NCBI GenBank assembly: GCA_023409735.1
Contig: JAEYRB010000049.1
Span: forward strand, 61,212 to 125,211
Length of the DNA: 64,000 nt
Reading direction: 5' to 3'
From: Bacillota bacterium
Lineage (GTDB): Bacteria > Bacillota > Clostridia > Acetivibrionales > DTU013
Shown: piece by piece, positions 63,308 to 64,000 of the stretch
Layout: every line of letters starts with the position of its first letter
Position numbering within the stretch: the stretch's first letter is position 1
Notes under the pieces: generated by a model
Database searches by the model: none
What the model was told of the DNA's origin: nothing
What the model saw: the letters and a program-made list of their open reading frames with translations, nothing else
Position numbers and translations under genes: made by a program

Positions 63308-64000
63308 TCAGCGTTCGTAATAGGTATATCCTCTAAGGCCGTTGTCATAGGCCTTCATTATCTCAGGTCTCTCACTAGCACTTATAAGTCCGTCATGTAT
63401 AGCCTCTTCAGCAGTTTCTCTGAATCTGACAAGCATATCCTTGGTGTCAAACTCCACATATGAAAGAACATCAGCGACACTGTCACCATGTAGCTCCTTA
63501 ACCAGATCATATGTACCATCGGGCTTTATACGAACACTTACAACGTTTGTATCGCCAAAAAGATTATGAAGGTCCCCCAGTGTTTCCTGGTACGCTCCAA
63601 CGAGGAAAACGCCAAGATAGTAATCATCTCCGTTACGCATTTCATGAAGCGGCAGTGTTGTGCGTACATCATGCAGATCAATAAAACGGTCAATTTTCCC
63701 ATCACAATCACATGTAATATCAGCTATAACAGCATTTCTTTTAGGCATTTCAAGGAGCCTGTGAAGGGGCATTACGGGAAACAGCTGATCTATTGCCCAG
63801 CTATCCGGTATTGACTGAAATACTGAAAAATTACAATAATAAATATCTGAAATTGCGCTTTCAATATCCTCCAAATCAGGAGGCGCTTGCTTCAGTTTAT
63901 CCTTTTCTTTTGCTATCCGGCTTATAGTGTTCCAGAATACTTTTTCTGCAAAGGATCTTTCACGAAGGCTTATTTTCCCGTGCTTAAACATGTCTCTTAT
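63308..64000 (-). CDS. speA: Biosynthetic arginine decarboxylase, C-terminal part (runs off right edge)
   Basis: The frame is open beyond the window edge; 230 codons of the 3' end are visible. The conserved C-terminal part of SpeA is clear: ADITCDCDGKIDRFIDL (about 95 into the visible part), LPLHEMRNGDDYYLGVFLVGAYQETLGDLHNLFGDTNVV and GLRGYTYYER at the end. SpeA decarboxylates arginine to agmatine, feeding putrescine and, through the carboxynorspermidine enzymes in this window, spermidine. The PLP domain lies outside the window. Confidence 0.9.
   Translation of the reverse strand: MRDMFKHGKISLRERSFAEKVFWNTISRIAKEKDKLKQAPPDLEDIESAISDIYYCNFSVFQSIPDSWAIDQLFPVMPLHRLLEMPKRNAVIADITCDCDGKIDRFIDLHDVRTTLPLHEMRNGDDYYLGVFLVGAYQETLGDLHNLFGDTNVVSVRIKPDGTYDLVKELHGDSVADVLSYVEFDTKDMLVRFRETAEEAIHDGLISASERPEIMKAYDNGLRGYTYYER

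Overview
The window looks like a chromosomal segment of a low-GC, anaerobic, endospore-forming Clostridia (Ruminiclostridium/Acetivibrio-like; the genus is an inference). Pointers are AT-rich intergenic DNA, strong GGAGG ribosome sites, a gerA-type germination operon, a YhcN/YlaJ-type spore lipoprotein, a Spo0A-like regulator, a two-subunit Fe-S class I fumarase, a glycine-riboswitch-controlled gcv operon and the carboxynorspermidine route to spermidine. No phage, insertion sequence, rRNA or CRISPR array was seen. Many intergenic regions carry structured repeats.

Layout. 0-1.7 kb: 5' part of a relatively GC-rich Lhr-type helicase gene running off the left edge, a hairpin-repeat array and tRNA-Lys. 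2-5.2 kb: purA with a DUF1858 gene, then the fumarase subunits. 5.5-7.3 kb: a USP-like gene, HU, and a Spo0A-like regulator that ends the shikimate operon aroA-aroC-aroK (to 10.3 kb). 10.4-19 kb: THUMP RNA methyltransferase, DUF1189, DedA, a DUF1538/PII-like pair preceded by an unlisted 37-aa ORF, GNAT, MscL and DUF2804. 19.3-23.2 kb: a heterodimeric ABC exporter behind what looks like a leader-peptide/attenuator region. 23.3-26.2 kb: two tandem paralogous membrane-anchored proteins of unknown function. 26.3-29.4 kb: an MFS transporter fused to a family-2 glycoside hydrolase.

29.9-37 kb: a purine module: adenine deaminase, a BMP-family lipoprotein, two permeases and an ATPase behind a guanine-type riboswitch. 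37.2-38.6 kb: a homologue of monomethylamine methyltransferase MtmB with leucine where MtmB has pyrrolysine. 38.7-39.1 kb: three copies of a 123-125 bp three-hairpin repeat with a compensatory base change. 39.3-44 kb: gcvT-gcvH-gcvPA-gcvPB under a tandem glycine riboswitch. 44-48.6 kb: a small DMT-type transporter, a PAS histidine kinase, a PAP2 phosphatase and a lytic transglycosylase-like protein. 48.8-53 kb: germinant receptor operon. 53.1-55.8 kb and 63.3 kb to the right edge: nspC, carboxynorspermidine synthase and the C-terminal part of speA, which together form a polyamine pathway. 56.1-57.9 kb: mntP with a manganese riboswitch, and the spore lipoprotein. 58.3-63.1 kb: an accessory island on the + strand with an ECF sigma factor, a broken anti-sigma-like gene, a secreted CxxC/CxxC protein and a MacB-like ABC transporter.

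The most distinctive observations are the non-pyrrolysine MtmB homologue, the covarying hairpin arrays, the five-copy element placed directly after terminators, the attenuator before the ABC exporter, the MFS-GH2 fusion, and the LexA-like box inside the lhr promoter.
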